A DNA stretch of 64,000 nucleotides from Thunnus maccoyii (lineage: Eukaryota; Chordata; Actinopteri; Scombriformes; Scombridae): NCBI RefSeq assembly GCF_910596095.1, contig NC_056539.1, forward strand, positions 7,576,501-7,640,500, read 5' to 3'. This document shows, one piece after another, positions 60,330 to 64,000 of the stretch. Position 1 is the stretch's first letter, and the number at the start of each line of letters is the position of its first letter. The notes under the pieces were generated by a model that saw only the letters and a program-made list of their open reading frames with translations, had not been told where the DNA came from and did not search any database. The position numbers and the translations under genes were made by a program.

Positions 60330-60620
60330 AGTTGGTCCCCGTATGTGTGCAGCGTAGCAGAGGAGAGACAGACAGCGGTGGAGAGTTGGAGGGTTGACGA
60401 CTACACTCATTATGTTACTGTAAGTGCAATAAAAGCTTTGTGAGTAAAAAGCCAAGAGGAGTAATTTATCAATGCAATCTGCAAAAGATGGACAGAGTCC
60501 AATTCTGAAAAATATTGCCGTAAGGAGTGTGATTTGTGTCATGATATAAACGAGAGCATAATATGAAATGATATGTTTTTCTGCCGTCATACGATGTATA
60601 TCGTCATATCGCACAGCCCT
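60330..60620. repeat. Decayed repeat ending in TAGGGCTGTGCGATATGACG
   Basis: Read on the minus strand it starts TAGGGCTGTGCGATATGACG followed by ATATACATCGTATGACGGC, a start shared by many fish repeats. The other end is not resolved. It lies just beyond the tubgcp5 poly-A signal. Confidence 0.45.
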
Positions 60621-60664
60621 AAAGCAAGGTTGAACTATGTTAAATATTAAACATGACATATACA

Positions 60665-61023
60665 CCTACATCATAGCGCAAGATTTATTGTGCTTCATAT
60701 ATATATAACACATTATTAACAATCAACATGACAGCTCGTAGAAAAAGACCTTTACAAAAAGTACAATTTTTTCAATATTTACAATAAGTTGATGTGTGGT
60801 GCTGTGTGTTCACAAGCAGCTTGTTTGACTACGGCCCCAAAAAGACACATATTGTCCTCCAATGCCATGCAGTCCGAGTCCGTCTCCGACAGTCTGATCA
60901 GATAGTGACATCATATGTTGCACATCATCACAGGACAATGACAGCAGTCAGAGAACAGACAGTAACGAGACAAAGAAACAAACAGTGGACTTCAGTCCGA
61001 TCGCGCCAAAGCAGACGCATTCT
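60665..61023 (-). other. tubgcp5: tubgcp5 3' UTR
   Basis: Follows the TGA at 61024-61026 in the minus direction. AATAAA on the minus strand at 60684-60689 is the likely poly-A signal. A 120-aa plus-strand frame crosses this stretch but has no recognisable features. Confidence 0.5.
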
Positions 61024-63903
61024 TCAGCACTGCTCGAACCCTGCCATCAGAGAGAGCGCGAGGGACTCCACTGTACACGAAGGAAAAGAAAAGAAACATC
61101 ATATTACCTCCATGTTAACCAATAACAACGTTTCAAAATGTGCTTGCAGAGCATAAATCTAACATGTAGTTCATTAAAAATCAAAGGTCTGTATTAATTC
61201 AACCGAGAACCAGTGTTTTACTTACGATGAGGAAAGGAGCCACGACATACAGCCTTATTGAGTATCGTCACAAGGAACATGTGACAGTTTTTGAAATCTG
61301 ACTCCATTTTATCAATGGACTCAATCCTGCAATCAAAAGATAAACACAACATTTAGTCACAAAAGGCCTGCCAAGAAAGCTACAGCAGCACAGATTTGAT
61401 ACACGGTTTCTGGCTTGTTCTTCTGTGATAGTTTTTAAATGGTTTGGAATTAAAACATAAATCATGAACACCTTGTCATCTTTAAACTACTTCACCACAA
61501 ATATACTGACATTATATATATATATATAGATATATGTGTGTACGTTTATTGCTCACAGATGCAATAAACACTATAAATGACAGCTTGTTATTTCTCTTCT
61601 GTCTACATGAGAGCTCTTACTTCCAGGCTCCAAATCCAGCTTGCCATCGTTCAGAGAAGATGAGGACTAGATTGAGAACCTTCATTATTGCCTCCTTCAC
61701 AAAGCTGACCTGAGAGAACACGAGAGCAGAGGATAACAGTGGATGAATGAACTGTTGTAAATGCATGTATGGAGCCACACACACTACTACCCTTACGTGA
61801 ACAGGGAGTACAATGAGTGAAGTGATGTTTACCTTCTCCCTCAGTAAACAGCGGTCATGAATGGTTGCTAAATATCTGTAATGGATCTTGATCAGCTGGT
61901 CCAGGTCCTTTGCTTCCTGTACTTGGTGCTGAAACTCCAGTCCCGTGCTGTGCAGAATCTGTCAAGAAACAGCATAGACAAGTAAAAGATTATATGAAAA
62001 TCATTCAGTTCAATTTAAAGGCAGTTGTGTATAAATTAGCCTCTGACCATTTTCCAAAGCATACCATATGTTTTTAGATTGATTTCCTACCTTCCAGACA
62101 GCTTTGTTTTCTATGAAGAGCATGATACAAATTTGGTAATTTCTTGTTTTAACAAGTTACTGTTTGACAGTTTAATCTAAAATCTGGTAAATTGGACTGT
62201 CCTCCTATAATATGTAACTATTTCACATTAAAATGTCTAAAAACAACTAGACCTACGTTATATATTTTGTTGAGTTGTATACTGACAGTATCCCAACTGT
62301 CTCCAACCATTTTCAAACCCAGAGAAATCTGTAATTTTAATCAAAGTAACGGTCGGTTTCATTTGGTTGCTTGCCAATGGCGTCGTGCCCCTCTACCAAA
62401 GAGTATACGCACACAAGTTGCATGTGTCAGCGTTGTGGTTGTTCGCCACAATGGCGTCTACAAAAGAGTATACACATACAAGATTATACATTGGCATTGT
62501 GTTTGTCATAAAGCTGACTTTTTTCAGTTTTAAGCCACATTTTTATGGTAAACTTCTTAGATCTTGGTTGTTTTTAACTATACCTTTTAACTAGATGAAG
62601 GATTTCTGGTTCCAGAGAAACAAGTTGAGCAAATGTTTATAGCCGCTCGGCCAGCAGCCCCTCCCTGACGTCCTGTGCCTGCCGAACACCGTTGGAGAAG
62701 CACTGATTTTTTTACGTGAAACCGCTTTATTCAGTGTTTTTACCAGTTTTAATCCCCTTTTATGTTTGTTCTAGAGAGGAGGAGACCCCTACCAGTAAAA
62801 ACCTCCTGAATGATGAACACTGAAGGAATCATAACAGGGAGAGGCTGGTTGTTTAACAATGAAGACAACAACTCCCATGATCCCACACTACTTCACAACA
62901 TCATCATCCAACTCCATCTTTTGTTATTGTTTTGATTGATAGTACAACATACAGTCAGAACAATATACTTTGGAAAATGGTGGGTCAGTAATAAACAGTA
63001 CACATCATTTCTAAAAAAAAAAAAAATGGTTGAAACATTTGAAACCACATGTATGATCCTTCAAATACAGTGCAAGACTGATGATAAAACAATGGAAAAG
63101 CACAGGTGTAAATAATAAAATTAATGGCTGAATTCCATTTAGCTGCTTCAGTTTCAGGGTCCTGGTGACACTTGAACATAACGGAGCCATCGTTAATGTT
63201 ATTAGGAACACCTGTGCTTTTCCTGCCATGACAAGTCAAAATGCTCAGTGCTCGTCTCACCCTGGTCATGATGTAGTTGTGAAGGCTGTTGACAAAGTGC
63301 ATCAGTTTGACCCGCAACAGACACATCCGATGAATCTGTTGATTTATAGGTTCTTTGACTTTTACTTCCTCAGCCAAAGCTCCCTCCAGTTTCTTAGTGA
63401 TGTTTGTGAACTCTATGAGAATTAAACATATTTCATATATTAGAGAAACCCTCAGCATAAATGCAAGGGGGGAGATTCTCCACATACTGAAGATATTCAT
63501 GCATCATAAACAACTGACTTGTTTTCATACATATATATCACTGAACTGAGCCCTATTGTGGAGAATACAGTATTATAAATACTGATTTTTAAGTGCCATC
63601 CTAAGTCATACCATTGAATCGAAGTGTGTCCAAACTGTATTTGGCCCATTTGATCTGCAGCAGGAGGAGAAACACTTGATTGTAGATCTTCTGACACTCT
63701 GAGCTGATCACAATGTCAACAGGCCAGGGAACCTGTGAGAAAAATAACCAAATGTCAGTATGGCATTAAAAAAAAAAAACATTGATAAAATCTAAACAAA
63801 CACATTCAAATTGTTTACCTTGTAACTGAGGGTAAGCACTTCTAGATTATTTACAGGGTGTTTTTTCCTAGCAGGGTCGATGGTCTCCAAGAATATTGAC
63901 AAT
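61024..63903 (-). CDS. tubgcp5: TUBGCP5 (gamma-tubulin complex component 5), C-terminal 240 residues
   Basis: Seven coding exons in gene order: 63819-63903, 63612-63732, 63261-63412, 61833-61958, 61621-61709, 61226-61326 and 61024-61070; the gene begins beyond the right edge. They encode VPWPVDIVISSECQ, IYNQVFLLLLQIKWAKYSLD, RMCLLRVKLMHFVNSLHNYI, FQHQVQEAKDLDQLIKIHYR, VKEAIMKVLNL and SLALSLMAGFEQC-stop. This is the C-terminal GRIP2 domain of the GCP family, which binds gamma-tubulin. GCP5 is a low-copy subunit of the gamma-tubulin ring complex that nucleates microtubules at centrosomes. Human ends ...MAGMEQS, so the last residues differ slightly. The last exon is only 47 nt of coding sequence. 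Confidence 0.95.
61959..63260. other. tubgcp5 intron, 1.3 kb, nothing recognised
   Basis: AT-rich. Two short similar pieces (AAAGAGTATACGCACACAAG near 62398 and AAAGAGTATACACATACAAG near 62463) form a small local duplication with ATGGCGTC before each. Confidence 0.5.
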
Positions 63904-64000
63904 CTGAGAAAATATGAAATAATGGAAAAATAGACATTTTTAATAATACAAGAAAACACTGTCCTGTGACATTATTCTTCAAATAATCAGTCTAATTCTT

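Larger units (their letters stand above)
57340..60660. other. Intergenic region between cyfip1 and tubgcp5
   Basis: AT-rich. It holds decayed repeats at about 58290-58540, 59280-59515 and 60330-60620 (listed). No gene or RNA recognised in the rest. Confidence 0.6.

Noticed and set aside
60794-61156. 120-aa plus-strand frame over the tubgcp5 3' end
   Set aside because: Arg/Thr/His-rich without motif, antisense to a verified tubgcp5 exon and its UTR.
62985-63500. 171-aa minus-strand frame near tubgcp5
   Set aside because: Only the part 63261-63412 is a real exon (with splice sites and human similarity); the rest is intron read-through.

Overview
The window is vertebrate nuclear DNA, almost certainly from a ray-finned (probably percomorph) fish. 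The genes have short GT-AG introns and encode proteins close to human HERC2, NIPA1, NIPA2, CYFIP1 and TUBGCP5. The spaces between exons carry repeat families familiar from teleost genomes. The species is inferred, not read directly. I built the exon models by eye from splice sites, reading phase and recalled human proteins. Three models close in frame from start to stop: nipa1 (314 aa), nipa2 (365 aa) and cyfip1 (1251 aa).

Layout on the + strand. (1) 1-18.7 kb: 5' half of herc2, minus strand, 37 coding exons from Met1 (17650) to about residue 1977; the rest lies left of the window. (2) 18.7-21.25 kb: divergent intergenic region with a hAT-like element that still has its target-site duplication, plus a LINE-type 3' tail. 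(3) 21.25-24.85 kb: nipa1, plus strand. (4) 24.9-28.6 kb: nipa2, plus strand, starting almost where nipa1 ends. (5) 28.5-57.2 kb: cyfip1, minus strand, tail-to-tail with nipa2. (6) 36.6-37.7 kb: a 212-aa single-exon FNDC9-like gene on the plus strand inside a cyfip1 intron. (7) 57.3-60.65 kb: AT-rich intergenic DNA with decayed repeats. (8) 60.67-64 kb: last seven coding exons of tubgcp5, minus strand.

The nipa1-nipa2-cyfip1-tubgcp5 block matches, in order and relative orientation, the four-gene block of human 15q11.2 (BP1-BP2). Here herc2 lies directly beside nipa1; in humans the imprinted Prader-Willi/Angelman genes and segmental duplications lie between them. The products work in different processes: a giant ubiquitin ligase (Herc2), magnesium transporters (Nipa1, Nipa2), a WAVE-complex and translation regulator (Cyfip1) and a gamma-tubulin complex subunit (Tubgcp5). 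Nothing suggests an operon-like joint function; what is shared is old linkage.

The most interesting points are the FNDC9-like gene nested in cyfip1, an in-frame upstream exon that would give Nipa2 a cysteine- and N-glycan-rich extracellular extension, the uninterrupted herc2-nipa1 junction, and a LINE fragment with perfect 13-bp target-site duplications but no 3' tail. I found no CRISPR array, prokaryotic system, tRNA or rRNA gene.
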